Shown here: positions 17,479-27,171 of the stretch, one piece after another | Numbering within the stretch: the stretch's first letter is position 1 | Layout: each line of letters begins with the position of its first letter | The notes under the pieces: model-generated | The model's input: only the letters and a program-made list of their open reading frames with translations | Database searches by the model: none | What the model was told of the DNA's origin: nothing | Assembly (NCBI GenBank): GCA_001899685.1 | Contig: MKWG01000011.1 | Span: 499,271 to 563,270, forward strand | Source: Sphingobacteriales bacterium 44-15 | GTDB lineage: Bacteria > Bacteroidota > Bacteroidia > Chitinophagales > Chitinophagaceae | Direction: 5' to 3' | DNA length: 64,000 nucleotides | Translations under genes and position numbers: made by a program

Positions 17479-19878
17479 ATGTTTAAGAATTATTTCAAGG
17501 TAGCTTTCAGAGTATTTAGCAAAAACCGCCTGATCACTTTTATTAATGTTTTCGGGCTTGGGCTGGCCATGACCGTGGGAATGATGGTCATGATCAGGAT
17601 GCAGCAGGATCTGTCGTACGATAACTTTCACCCCCAATCAGGAAGCATTTTCAGGATCATCAGTTTGTATCATAAAAAATCGGGAGAGCAGTGGAAGATG
17701 GCCACAACATCCCTGCCGCTCAGGCAACAGATCGCTGACAATTTTAAAGACATCCGGGCTGTAGTGAATGTCTATCCCGCATTGGGCGGAAAAATAAAAG
17801 TTGATGGTAAAGAATTTTACCTGAACGGAGCTTTCACAGAACCTTCTTTTTTTGACATATTCGGATTTACGTTCTGGGCTGGCAATCCTTCAACAGCATT
17901 AAAGGAGCCCAATACCGTAGTTATCTCACAAACAGCGGCGAAAAAATATTTTGGAAATGAAGAACCGCTTGGAAAATTGCTTATTCTTGAAACCGGTGAA
18001 ACTTTTATGGTTACCGGGGTATTGAATGATCCGCCGTCCAAAACTCATTTTGATTATGACGCATTTGCTTCCTGGAGCAGCGTGAAACAGATGGAAGACA
18101 GGAAAACCCTTGCTGCAAAATCATCAGATTGGTTTGCGCTGAATGCCGCATATACTTTTATTAAGGCTACTCCCCGAGAAAACAAAAACAGGATAAATGC
18201 ACAGCTTGCAGATTTTGCCGCTACATTAAATAAAAACAATACTGATGGAGAAATTACATTTACCACCCAGGAGTTTGACAAGATCAGCCCGTCGGGAGAA
18301 ATGCTGGGGAACGAGATGAACGGCGTCAGTCCGTGGGGGAAAATTATTGCTGAAATAATCATAGCGGCTGTCATTCTGCTGGCAGCCTGTTTTAATTATA
18401 CCAATCTTACTGTTGCCAGGGCATTAAGCCGTGCCAAAGAAGTAGGGATCAGGAAAATTGCAGGGGCAAAGCGTATACATGTTTTTGTTCAGTATGTTAT
18501 CGAAGCATTATTGTTATCGTTGCTGGCACTTTGCCTGGCATGGATATTTTTATCTTTCATTGTGAGATATGCTCCTTTCAATGATGAATATGAGTTTATT
18601 CCTTCCGCTTTCACGTATAATAGCCCGTTTGTGATATACACAATTGCCTTCGGATTATTTGCAGGCTTGCTTGCAGGCATTGCCCCGGCATGGATACTCT
18701 CTTCATTTACGCCGTTACGGGTAATGAAAAACCTTACAACGGCAAAGATCATGGGTAAAGTAAGTATTCAGAAAACGCTGATCGTTTTTCAATACAGCCT
18801 TTCTCTTTTTATCATCATTTTTCTGTTGACATTCTACCGGCAGTTTTCTTTTATGGGGAAAGTTGACAGGGGCTTTGCCAAAGACAATATTATGGTTGTG
18901 CCCCTGAATGGTATAAAAGCTGAACGTGCTGTCCCGGAGATTAATGGCATTGCGGGCATACGTTCATCGGCGGCGATGTCTGCCGAAATTTCTAAAAGGT
19001 TTGGCGGAATGACAATGCCGGCATGGACAGACGATCCACAAAAGTCATTAAAGCTGCAATATTATTTTACCGACCCCGGTTTCATTTCTGTAATGCAATT
19101 AAAAATATTAGCTGGCAATAATTTCCAAACAAAAGGAACTGCATCTGTCATTGAAGATATCCTTATCAACGAGCAGGCTGCTATTGGTTTGGGGTTTAAA
19201 GATTATAGAAAAGCGATAGGGCAGCTTATAAAAACCAGTGATACAACACAAATGCGGATTGCCGGAGTGCTGAAAAATTTCAATTACGAAAGCCCTGGGT
19301 TTCCTGTATTCCCGCTTGCCTTCAGAACATCGAAGGATGCCTGTAATTTTTTGTATATCTCAGTCGGGAACAATGTAGACAGGCAGGCGATAGCCCAGAA
19401 AGTAGCTGCAACGCTGCAAACCTCTCTTCACGGTATTACAGTACAGCCTTCCTGGCTTGATGAGGACCTGCAACGCGCCAATGACCAAACAGCTACAGTA
19501 TCGCTGCTGGGTTATCTTGCTTTTATTGCAACAGCTATAGCCACGTTGGGGTTACTTGGTTTGGTTACCTATACCGTACAGGTAAAACGTAAAGAGATCA
19601 GCATACGGAAAATCATCGGGGCTACGGAAAAACAGCTTATAAACATGTTATCCCGCAGGTTTATAAAACTGATTTTTATTGCCGGCTTTATAGCGGTTCC
19701 GCTTGGGTTTCTGGCAGGGCACCTTTTTCTCCAAAACTTTGTTATAAGAACCAATGACAGCTTGCTCTCAGCAGCATTATGCTTTGCTTTTTTGCTTTGT
19801 ATAGGATTAACAACAATTATTTCCCAAACCTGGAGGGCGGCAACTGCAAATCCTGCAAAAGATCTGCATACCGAGTAG
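17479..19878 (+). CDS. MacB/FtsX-family ABC transporter permease
   Basis: A 799-residue protein with the layout MacB-like periplasmic core (about 40-260), three membrane helices, second periplasmic core (about 470-650), and a C-terminal FtsX domain with helices. The start MFKNYFKVAFRVFSKN is typical of these Bacteroidota permeases, and VGIRKIAGA and ISIRKIIGA are the paired coupling motifs of the two FtsX domains. ATPase and membrane-fusion partners are not adjacent, which is common for this group. It probably extrudes or extracts lipidic or peptide substrates across the cell envelope. Confidence 0.88.
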   Translation: MFKNYFKVAFRVFSKNRLITFINVFGLGLAMTVGMMVMIRMQQDLSYDNFHPQSGSIFRIISLYHKKSGEQWKMATTSLPLRQQIADNFKDIRAVVNVYPALGGKIKVDGKEFYLNGAFTEPSFFDIFGFTFWAGNPSTALKEPNTVVISQTAAKKYFGNEEPLGKLLILETGETFMVTGVLNDPPSKTHFDYDAFASWSSVKQMEDRKTLAAKSSDWFALNAAYTFIKATPRENKNRINAQLADFAATLNKNNTDGEITFTTQEFDKISPSGEMLGNEMNGVSPWGKIIAEIIIAAVILLAACFNYTNLTVARALSRAKEVGIRKIAGAKRIHVFVQYVIEALLLSLLALCLAWIFLSFIVRYAPFNDEYEFIPSAFTYNSPFVIYTIAFGLFAGLLAGIAPAWILSSFTPLRVMKNLTTAKIMGKVSIQKTLIVFQYSLSLFIIIFLLTFYRQFSFMGKVDRGFAKDNIMVVPLNGIKAERAVPEINGIAGIRSSAAMSAEISKRFGGMTMPAWTDDPQKSLKLQYYFTDPGFISVMQLKILAGNNFQTKGTASVIEDILINEQAAIGLGFKDYRKAIGQLIKTSDTTQMRIAGVLKNFNYESPGFPVFPLAFRTSKDACNFLYISVGNNVDRQAIAQKVAATLQTSLHGITVQPSWLDEDLQRANDQTATVSLLGYLAFIATAIATLGLLGLVTYTVQVKRKEISIRKIIGATEKQLINMLSRRFIKLIFIAGFIAVPLGFLAGHLFLQNFVIRTNDSLLSAALCFAFLLCIGLTTIISQTWRAATANPAKDLHTE

Positions 19879-19914
19879 TGCTTTTGTGAATCATAGCTCA
19901 TACCCATAGCCTTT

Positions 19915-22326
19915 TCATAACTTATAGCTGTATCCCAGCCGGATCACCTGCGTTTCGTAATAATCATCGCTGGTATAGCTGAATCCCATACCCTGTACCT
20001 GTCTTCTTATAACCATTGTATTCAGCAAATCAGTAGCATTGAAGAAAATCTCGCCTTTACCTTTTTGAATTGATCTCTTTAATCCTGCATCTATCGAAAA
20101 CCTTGTCAGGATTTTTCCTTGCGGTATAATGTCAGGCGCTAAATACACGGCTGTCAGTTGTGCATCCCAGCTTTTTGCAAAACGGAATGTATTGTTCAGT
20201 TTCAGGTTACCTGAAATAACCGTTTGCTTTTCCGCGGAGAAGGTATTAGGTTCCGGATACAAATTCCTTACAGTGAACGCATTTATCTGATTTCTGTAAA
20301 TGTTCCCGTTAATATTAAAGGAATATATAGCGGAAACCTTTTGATTCAAAATAGCTTCCATACCTGTGTTATAACTCTTGCCTGCATTTTGAAATATGGC
20401 ATATACCAGTGTGCTTCCCGGAACAATACTTGAAATTCTCGTAATGGTTCCGTCTGCAAAACGGTGATACAATGCGGAATAGAAGTAGCCATTATTCCAA
20501 TTATTTTTATAACCTAACTCTATGGAATTGGTAAACTGCGGACGCAATGCCGGGTTTCCTACTTTGATAATTTCCGCATCATCGTATTTAGGAAAAATAC
20601 GGATGTCCACTTCATTGGGTCTGTCCACCCTTCGATTATAGAATACTGAAATCTTGTTGTTATTATTTAACTTAAAGGCTAACCTCAGGTTAGGGAAGGG
20701 CTGGGTGTAATTGTAGCCATCACTTTTATAAGTGCTGTGATCTGGATTTACGTCATATTGGATTCTTACATACTCCAAACGCAACCCCAGCTCAGTCTCC
20801 CATTTTTTATTTTCGAAAACATAGTTGCCGTATAAGGCCGGTATCAATTCTTTATAAGTGGCCCAGCCGCCGGCGTCAATGTCCAGTACCGAATTTTCAC
20901 CCGGAATAAAGTTCATATTGGTAGGTATACGCCTGTCGCGGAGCTTAATGCCGGTTTCAACCCGGCCATATTTCAGAGGTCTTATATAATCTATATTAAA
21001 ATCATACACCTGCTCGTCAGATATTAGTTTGAAAGCGTCTGTACCTTTGGATGACGGCAGATAGTTATCATAAAAATATTTTTCATCTTCCCGGTGGAAG
21101 GTATAATTAAAACCTACATTCAGCAAATGCCCCGCTTCTTTGAACTTATGCTGGTAAGCGGCTGTAGACATTACTGTAGTTTTCAGCTCATCTTCCAGGA
21201 ACTGCCAAAGACGTAATCGTTGAGAGTGATCACTGTTAAAAAAGGGCTGATCGCCCCGGTCAATGATCTTTTCACTCCCGTACATCCCTGATACTGTTAA
21301 AGTGTTTTGCTGATCAATATTCCAGTCAACGCCCGCCTTGGTGGTAAGGAAATTGGTATTCCTGTTCCTCTTCAATTGAGAGTTGACAACAGCTCCGTCG
21401 TCATAGTTTCGGGTCACAAACTCGTTTTTGTTTAATGTATGCGTGTATAGATTATCTGCCTGCAGAAAGATATTTACTTTATCTTTTCTGTAATTAAGCG
21501 ATAAAGAAGGATTGATCTTTGGTGTAAAAGTATATTGCGGTCTGATGGTAGGCAGGTTTTCTTTCCTTACCCATAGCGAACCTAACCCCGTAGTAAAACC
21601 AATCTTACCATTCAATCCGTTTTGCTTGTTCTTCTTCATGATGATATTAATGATACCTGCATTACCATTAGCATCATATTTTGAAGAAGGGTTATTGATG
21701 ATCTCAATTTTATCAATGGCAGATGCAGGAAGGTTATCTAAACCCGTTTGACTGCCAAAGCCTGTTAACGCGGTTTGCTTTCCATCTATTAATATGGTTA
21801 CCTTGTCATTACCTCTTAATTGTACTTTACCATCCTGCACGGTAATACCGGGAAGGTTTTGCATACTTTGTAAAATAGAACTGCCGCTCTGGCTGATATT
21901 ATCTCCAACGGAATAAGTTTTCTTATCCAGCCTGCTGCTTATATCGCTTGTTTTTGCCGTAATGGTAACGCCTTCTAAAACTGTTGATTTTTCATCCAGC
22001 TCAATAACGGGAATATCCAAAAAGGCTGAAAGAGTTCCGATAAATAAAGACTGCTCTTTAGCTTCAAATCCGGTAAATGAAACTGCTAAAAGATAGTTAC
22101 CCGGTTTGATATTTTCAACAGAGAACCTTCCTTCTTCATTGGTAACAGTCCCCGCGACAAAAGCGCTGTCTTTTTCGCTCTTCACTATAACATTTGCATA
22201 AAGTATAGCGGATTTATCAGCCTTATTCTTTACAATACCGGAGATGATAACAAACGGCGCCTGCGCTAAAGAATGAGCTACAGACAATATTAAAAGTAAC
22301 AGGAGAATAAAATGTTTGTTAGACAT
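19915..22326 (-). CDS. TonB-dependent receptor/outer-membrane beta-barrel family protein
   Basis: An 803-residue outer-membrane protein. It has a signal peptide (MSNKHFILLLLLILSVAHSLAQ), an N-terminal carboxypeptidase-regulatory-like domain (about 25-110, NEEGRFSVENIKPGNY), a plug region (about 130-230, ILQSMQNLPGITVQDGKV and VTILIDGK), and a barrel rich in alternating aromatics to the end. There is no SusD partner, so it is not a classical glycan-uptake pair. A weak match to the island's 17-base box lies 44 bases upstream of the start. It converges on the MacB-like permease. Confidence 0.88.
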   Translation of the reverse strand: MSNKHFILLLLLILSVAHSLAQAPFVIISGIVKNKADKSAILYANVIVKSEKDSAFVAGTVTNEEGRFSVENIKPGNYLLAVSFTGFEAKEQSLFIGTLSAFLDIPVIELDEKSTVLEGVTITAKTSDISSRLDKKTYSVGDNISQSGSSILQSMQNLPGITVQDGKVQLRGNDKVTILIDGKQTALTGFGSQTGLDNLPASAIDKIEIINNPSSKYDANGNAGIINIIMKKNKQNGLNGKIGFTTGLGSLWVRKENLPTIRPQYTFTPKINPSLSLNYRKDKVNIFLQADNLYTHTLNKNEFVTRNYDDGAVVNSQLKRNRNTNFLTTKAGVDWNIDQQNTLTVSGMYGSEKIIDRGDQPFFNSDHSQRLRLWQFLEDELKTTVMSTAAYQHKFKEAGHLLNVGFNYTFHREDEKYFYDNYLPSSKGTDAFKLISDEQVYDFNIDYIRPLKYGRVETGIKLRDRRIPTNMNFIPGENSVLDIDAGGWATYKELIPALYGNYVFENKKWETELGLRLEYVRIQYDVNPDHSTYKSDGYNYTQPFPNLRLAFKLNNNNKISVFYNRRVDRPNEVDIRIFPKYDDAEIIKVGNPALRPQFTNSIELGYKNNWNNGYFYSALYHRFADGTITRISSIVPGSTLVYAIFQNAGKSYNTGMEAILNQKVSAIYSFNINGNIYRNQINAFTVRNLYPEPNTFSAEKQTVISGNLKLNNTFRFAKSWDAQLTAVYLAPDIIPQGKILTRFSIDAGLKRSIQKGKGEIFFNATDLLNTMVIRRQVQGMGFSYTSDDYYETQVIRLGYSYKL

Positions 22327-22369
22327 GATTTAAGCCTTGAAATTTACAAGGCGAAATTGTAACCTGATT

Positions 22370-22386
22370 TAGAAGAAATTTTGAAA
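22370..22386 (-). promoter_or_regulatory. Weak match to the island's response-regulator-like box
   Basis: On the minus strand, TTTCAAAATTTCTTCTA matches ATTCAGGATTCCTTCAA (at 27865-27881) at 12 of 17 positions, and lies 44 bases upstream of the TonB receptor start. AT-rich sequence gives chance matches of this strength, so this is a candidate only. Confidence 0.25.
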
Positions 22387-22443
22387 TGATATTTCAGTTA
22401 CTGCGTTAAGCTAAAACACTGCCAGGCTATATCCTTTAGCCCC

Positions 22444-23979
22444 CTATTTAAAAATGTTCATTTCCTCATCATAAACAGGGCTTTGTACGCTTAAGAAATT
22501 TAAAACACTATGAAACACGTGGTTTTGAGACAATGTTTTATTGGGCTTGAGTTGTTTTGAATTATCGGATGTCCAAACAATAAAAGGGATCTCATATTGT
22601 TCTTTAGGAGCAATGCTTAAAGGTAATCCATGCATATATAGATTTTTTTCTCCCAAAGATTCTCCATGGTCTGAAACAAAAAGCATTGCACTTTTATACT
22701 CTTTTAATTGTTTTAAATCTTCAATTACATTGTGCAAAAAATAATCCGTGTAGACAATCGTATTATCATATGCATTGATCAGTTCCTCCTGGGAACAATT
22801 TCCCAATTCAACACTATTGCAAACTGGTTTAAAAGTTTCAAACTGAGGAGGGTATTTCTTACTATATGTAGGTCCATGACTTATACTTGTGTGTAATATA
22901 ACCAGTACTTTATTTTTTTTACTGGCTAATATTTGGTCTTTTAGTCCGTTTAAAAGAACCTCATCGTAATTGCAACCTTCTCCTTTGCAATTTAGCATTA
23001 AGGCATCTTTGTTTTGATAATTTTTGATATGAACAGGAGGCTCGCCCCAATTTGTGGTTCTCCAAATAACTTCTACATTATTCCTGTATAAATAATTGGG
23101 TAAAATCTCATACAGATCATCGGTATTGGCATGCTCTAAAATACATTTTACGCCCGCTGTAGTATATGTGGCACAGGAAGTGGCGTCAAAATGGAATACA
23201 TTTTGTGTTTTGGAAAGCAGCGAATTCGTGTTTCTTCCATATCCATACAAAGAAAAATTTTGCTTTCTTGCGGACTCTCCTATAACTAAAACAACAACCG
23301 ATTTTTCATTGTCTTTTATAGTGGCATCCGGTAATAAAATTTCCTTTTTATTTTTCTGATGCTGATGGATGTAATAAAGCGAAATGTTTACGGAATAAGA
23401 CCAGGGCATGGCAAGCCCGCCTAATTGCTTTGAATTTTTATCAATCCATAACCAGTGGCTCGCATTCGCAAATGCCAGTATGGCGATAAATAATAAAGTA
23501 AGGGAAGAAGTGATCAAAAATCTCTTCAATGTTACGTTTATTATTTTCATTTTAATGATGTAAATACCGGGGATAACGCCAAGCAGAATAATGTATAAAA
23601 TCAATTTTATTGAAAAGAAACTGCTGGCTTCTTCGTAATTGGTATTGATCACATTACCAATCATACTTTCATCTATTATAACATTGTAGGTATTAATAAA
23701 ATAAACGGCAATTGCGTTGATAATAAAAAATAAGACCAGTAAAAATTTTCCAACAAACCGGGAGAGAAAAAATATCAGGTAAAAAGCAAAAGCATTTACA
23801 ACCAGCATTAAAATTATTAAACTTATAATGGCGATGATGCCGCTAAAACTTTTATGATCTATATTATTAAAAGCAAAAGAAAAAAAGGGAAAATGGAAGA
23901 ATAAAAAATTCAGAAAACTCATTAATATGACAAAACGGGTTACCTGTAATTCATTTTTTAATATTTTTAGCATAGACAT
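22444..23979 (-). CDS. eptA: Lipid A phosphoethanolamine transferase (EptA/MCR family)
   Basis: A 511-residue inner-membrane enzyme with about five N-terminal helices (residues 10-170) and a periplasmic sulfatase-like domain. VIGESAR holds metal-binding Glu235. SCATYTTAGVKC carries the probable nucleophile Thr273 between Cys269 and Cys279, spaced as in EptA and MCR-1. HTSISHGPTY and DHGESLGE supply further metal ligands. Two more Cys pairs (CKGEGC; KPVC...GNC) match the family's disulphides. It would move phosphoethanolamine from phosphatidylethanolamine to lipid A phosphates. That lowers negative charge and, in the family, gives polymyxin resistance; neither is shown here. The start overlaps the PAP2 gene's end by 29 bases. 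The DNA is markedly AT-rich. Confidence 0.92.
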   Translation of the reverse strand: MSMLKILKNELQVTRFVILMSFLNFLFFHFPFFSFAFNNIDHKSFSGIIAIISLIILMLVVNAFAFYLIFFLSRFVGKFLLVLFFIINAIAVYFINTYNVIIDESMIGNVINTNYEEASSFFSIKLILYIILLGVIPGIYIIKMKIINVTLKRFLITSSLTLLFIAILAFANASHWLWIDKNSKQLGGLAMPWSYSVNISLYYIHQHQKNKKEILLPDATIKDNEKSVVVLVIGESARKQNFSLYGYGRNTNSLLSKTQNVFHFDATSCATYTTAGVKCILEHANTDDLYEILPNYLYRNNVEVIWRTTNWGEPPVHIKNYQNKDALMLNCKGEGCNYDEVLLNGLKDQILASKKNKVLVILHTSISHGPTYSKKYPPQFETFKPVCNSVELGNCSQEELINAYDNTIVYTDYFLHNVIEDLKQLKEYKSAMLFVSDHGESLGEKNLYMHGLPLSIAPKEQYEIPFIVWTSDNSKQLKPNKTLSQNHVFHSVLNFLSVQSPVYDEEMNIFK

Positions 23980-24787
23980 TGATAGTTTTATACAGCGAAA
24001 TAATTAAGCTGGCGAGCGATAAATAAAATATTATCAGATCTTCCTTCATTATTCTATAAATTAATAGAACACAACAGGCAATGAACATTACAATAAAAAG
24101 TAGATAATATTTTTTATCATTAACCCAGCTACAGATTTTATATTCGCGGCTGATAAAAATACCTAAAAGCGCGGAAATATACCCGATAATACAGCCTACA
24201 ATAACATCAATCGGATAATGTGCACCTACACCTACTCTTGTAAGCGCAAGCATCAATCCTGTAATAACCACCAAAAGAAACCATGTTATTTTATATTTCA
24301 ACTTTTGAGGCGTCAATCCAAACAGCAGTACTGTGAGTACAGTAAATACAGTAACCGAGTGCCCGGAAGGCAGGCTGTTGAATCCGGACAATTTTTCCCC
24401 TACAATTATAAAACTATTACTATCAAACACTGCTGCAGGTCGCGGTACTGCAAATATATTTTTCAATACACTAGAAAACAGAAATGAAACCAGCAAAGCT
24501 GATATTAAAGATTCCCAGATTTTTGGAGCATACACAATGAAAATACTTAAGAGTGACAAAGAAATCAGACAATCTCCAAACTGAGTAAGATTAAATTGAA
24601 GACCGGGATACTGCCCCAAGTAATGATTTAAAGAAAAAAAGCTGCTTTTTTGAATTTGTATATAATGATTCACGGACAGTGCATCCTGGCTATACAGGAA
24701 TAAAACAATTGCAGATAGTAAAAAAGCAGGTAAACAGAACAGTGATGTCTTAAGCCGTGAATAATTTTTAATAGTATTTGTATTCAT
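23951..24787 (-). CDS. PAP2-family membrane phosphatase (LpxE/LpxT-like)
   Basis: A 278-residue protein from ATG 24787 with six or more membrane helices. All three PAP2 motifs are present: KNIFAVPRP, LPSGHS and TRVGVGAHYPIDV. In the family these form a phosphohistidine site that removes or transfers phosphate on lipids. The operon with eptA (29-base overlap) suggests it prepares lipid A, by removing a 1- or 4'-phosphate before phosphoethanolamine is added, or recycles lipid carrier phosphate; the choice is inference. A 17-base box shared with the first response regulator's promoter lies 96 bases upstream. Confidence 0.88.
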   Translation of the reverse strand: MNTNTIKNYSRLKTSLFCLPAFLLSAIVLFLYSQDALSVNHYIQIQKSSFFSLNHYLGQYPGLQFNLTQFGDCLISLSLLSIFIVYAPKIWESLISALLVSFLFSSVLKNIFAVPRPAAVFDSNSFIIVGEKLSGFNSLPSGHSVTVFTVLTVLLFGLTPQKLKYKITWFLLVVITGLMLALTRVGVGAHYPIDVIVGCIIGYISALLGIFISREYKICSWVNDKKYYLLFIVMFIACCVLLIYRIMKEDLIIFYLSLASLIISLYKTINVYAKNIKK

Positions 24788-24856
24788 AAAGGTTGATAAG
24801 CTTTTCCATTTGCAAAAAAATGCCGAATTTTTTCTGCCATCCATGTTATACTTCTT

Positions 24857-24899
24857 GATACCAGGTAAGATACCAGGTCAATTTGGAGGAATTCTGAAT
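24857..24899 (-). promoter_or_regulatory. Operator region of the PAP2-eptA operon: shared 17-bp box plus tandem 12-bp repeat
   Basis: Plus-strand TTGGAGGAATTCTGAAT (24883-24899) matches 15 of 17 bases of TTGAAGGAATCCTGAAT at 27865-27881, upstream of the first response regulator. Next to it GATACCAGGT is repeated at 24857-24866 and 24869-24878 (12-base period). Direct repeats with one-turn spacing are typical of OmpR/PhoB-type regulators. The remaining DNA up to 25152 shows nothing else recognisable. Confidence 0.5.
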
Positions 24900-25152
24900 T
24901 TTTGAGTGGCGGACTTTGCCGTTCATATTGTCTCGGGCAAGCCAGTGCATTGGAATCTTCTGTGTAATTGGGGTATCCATAGCGATCTTTTAGGGATGAA
25001 ACCATCTAAAGCTATGTATATAATTCAGGAACCCTATTAACAGAATATTATTTCTTTCTGTAAAGATTCTGTAGAGCGTTAAAAAATTATTATGTCTTTG
25101 TTGAGCTTTTTTTGATGTAGCAGTAAATTAATTATTTCGCGGAAATTTTCTT

Positions 25153-25376
25153 ATGCGACGTTTGAATTATCTGCTTTGTGTATTTGCATTGGGGGTTTGT
25201 TTAAATTGTATGGGTCAACAACATGGCTACATTGTAAAAGGTCAAATAAGAGATATAGCAACCGGCGAACTGCTGATTGGAGCCACACTTTAATTTCTGC
25301 AAATGCCACTTTACAATCGCCCGATGTTACAATTGCCAATGTATTGCAGCGTGTTTCGGGAGTGTCGTTAGGGAGT
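25153..25376 (+). pseudogene. N-terminal remnant of a TonB-dependent receptor
   Basis: The ATG at 25153 opens a signal peptide (MRRLNYLLCVFALGVCLNC) and a carboxypeptidase-regulatory-like start (VKGQIRDIATGELLIGATL) that stops at 25291-25293. In another frame the plug-domain sequence SPDVTIANVLQRVSGVSL follows at once. An internal deletion plus frameshift has removed the rest of the regulatory domain. After about 25376 the homology changes to an unrelated protein. Confidence 0.65.
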
Positions 25377-25380
25377 CAAT

Positions 25381-25731
25381 CGAAGCACATTATACAAGGC
25401 TGTTTACCCGCAATCCGGAACCTCTGTAACAACCCTGGAACCGGTTCTAGATATGCGTTTTTTTGATTTGCTTACTTCCGGCAATATTAGCCCGGATGGA
25501 AAAGAGATCTTACTACGCAATAAGTCGCAAATATGGTATTGGTCGCGCAATCCGGAAAAGAGCATCGCCGATGCATTACAAACAGCCCCCCTAACCGCCT
25601 CCTATGCCGGGAATGAACACCAGGGAGAAGGTATCTGCTTTGTGGTTGACGGCCGTGGATATTATACGAATTCAGAAACAAGAGACTATCCGGAGGCAAT
25701 ATCGAATCTTTCATTTTACAAAAGAAAATAA
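25381..25731 (+). pseudogene. C-terminal fragment of a secreted propeller-type hydrolase-like protein
   Basis: An uninterrupted frame of 116 codons without its own start reads LYKAVYPQSGTSVTTLEPVL, then GNISPDGKEILLRN, WYWSR, and HQGEGICFVVDGRGYYTNSE. This is like the C-terminal blades of extracellular propeller proteins (phytase-like/esterase-like). It follows the TonB-receptor fragment directly, so the two are joined by a deletion. The product would not be functional. Confidence 0.5.
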
Positions 25732-25887
25732 GTGCAGTCTCACCTTTCTGGCGCGTGGAGATACATGCCGGGGCGATCGGGAGCGATAATGATCCGTGGC
25801 AATGCCAGCATCTATAGCTGCCATACCCTTTAGTTAATAATGAAGCAACTTCCTATAAGGCAGGAAAATGCGACATCTTTTAATTTT

Positions 25888-27171
25888 TTAAAACGTTACT
25901 GAAAATGTATGCTCGTTATGCTCAAAGTTGTACTTCACTGTCCAACGCTGAAGTTTGCATATTTCCTGAACAATTGAAAGCCCCAAACCGCTACCACGAT
26001 TATCGGCTGACATTCTTGAAAATCTTTTAAATAATAAATCAGCGTTGAGAGATTGTTCTCCTGAATTGGAAACTTCAAAGCCGGATTTTGATAATATTAT
26101 TCTTATGGAGCCTCCCGGCGAAGTATGGCGGATGGCATTGATTAAAAGGTTATTGATCAACACCTCGGTTAAGCTGCCGTTGCCTTTTACTTCAACATTT
26201 GAATAAATTTCAGCACTTACATCTATTTTTTTCTCTTTAAAATGCTCCTGCAAAGCATCCATACTTTGAAGCACTATGGTATCAAACCTGATAAGCTCAG
26301 AATTATCGAACTGACTGTTTTCAATTTTTGCAAGCAATAAGAGATTCTTGTTTATTCTCGAGCTTCTTATTAATGCTTTATTCATCTCTTCTGCGATATG
26401 ATATTGCCTTTCAGTCAGGTCATCACTTTGCAGCAAAATATCCAGTTTATTTTTCAGGATCGCTAACGGTGTTTGCAGCTCATGGGAAGCGTTTTCTGTA
26501 AATTCCTTTTGATTCTTGTAAGTGATGATACTATGTTGAAGCAGTTTGTCCAGCGTTGCATTCAATTCAGCAAATTCTATGGTATCGGTATCCTGAAACT
26601 GAATTTGTTTTTGACTGTTTAATTGAAAAGATTTTAATTTCTGCAAAGTATTCTGAAAAGGTTGCCATAATTTTTTGGAAAGTCTTCTGTTCAATATCCA
26701 GAAACCTACCACCAGGATCAGGAAAAACAGTAGCGTAACCATAGCAATATAAGCAACGGTTTCTTCGGTTTCTTCGACATTCGTTTCAACAACCAGTGAA
26801 TAGTTCTGACCATTGATCTTAATATTGGTCTTTAAACCGCGAAAGCGGTCAATAGCTTCTTTTTTAGAATACGGATTTTGCCGCATGACCGTATACTGGC
26901 TATCCTTTGATAATGGCCGGTGAATAAATTCTATCTTACTTACCGGCTGTATTTCGTTCCAGAATTGAATGCTTTGAGCTAATTTTTCGTCACTGATATG
27001 TTGTTCATTAAATTCATTTTCTATTCTCTGGGCGATAAGTTCGTTGTTTTCGTCTAATTCTTTCAGCCAGATCCAATCAACCAATAGAAAATATGACGGA
27101 ATGCTCAATGCGAAAACAATAAAGGCAAATACAGTGAGCTGCTTAAGTGATTTTTGTAATAAATTTTTCAT
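25888..27171 (-). CDS. Sensor histidine kinase, first system of the island
   Basis: A 427-residue membrane kinase. The first helix is near residues 11-32 and the second near 135-158, with a periplasmic sensor of about 100 residues between them. Then come HisKA with the phosphorylated His in FTENASHELQTPLA, the N-box NNLLINAIRHT, and the G-box RGSGLGLSIVQEI. The ATG at 27171 overlaps the response-regulator stop (ATGA); an ATG nine bases upstream is also possible. It phosphorylates the adjacent regulator. Proximity to lipid A genes suggests an envelope or cationic-peptide signal, which is inference. Confidence 0.9.
   Translation of the reverse strand: MKNLLQKSLKQLTVFAFIVFALSIPSYFLLVDWIWLKELDENNELIAQRIENEFNEQHISDEKLAQSIQFWNEIQPVSKIEFIHRPLSKDSQYTVMRQNPYSKKEAIDRFRGLKTNIKINGQNYSLVVETNVEETEETVAYIAMVTLLFFLILVVGFWILNRRLSKKLWQPFQNTLQKLKSFQLNSQKQIQFQDTDTIEFAELNATLDKLLQHSIITYKNQKEFTENASHELQTPLAILKNKLDILLQSDDLTERQYHIAEEMNKALIRSSRINKNLLLLAKIENSQFDNSELIRFDTIVLQSMDALQEHFKEKKIDVSAEIYSNVEVKGNGSLTEVLINNLLINAIRHTSPGGSIRIILSKSGFEVSNSGEQSLNADLLFKRFSRMSADNRGSGLGLSIVQEICKLQRWTVKYNFEHNEHTFSVTF

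Noticed and set aside
24784..25005. A 73-codon minus-strand open frame upstream of the PAP2 gene
   Set aside because: It spans the promoter boxes of the PAP2-eptA operon, has no recognisable motif, and overlaps the PAP2 start.
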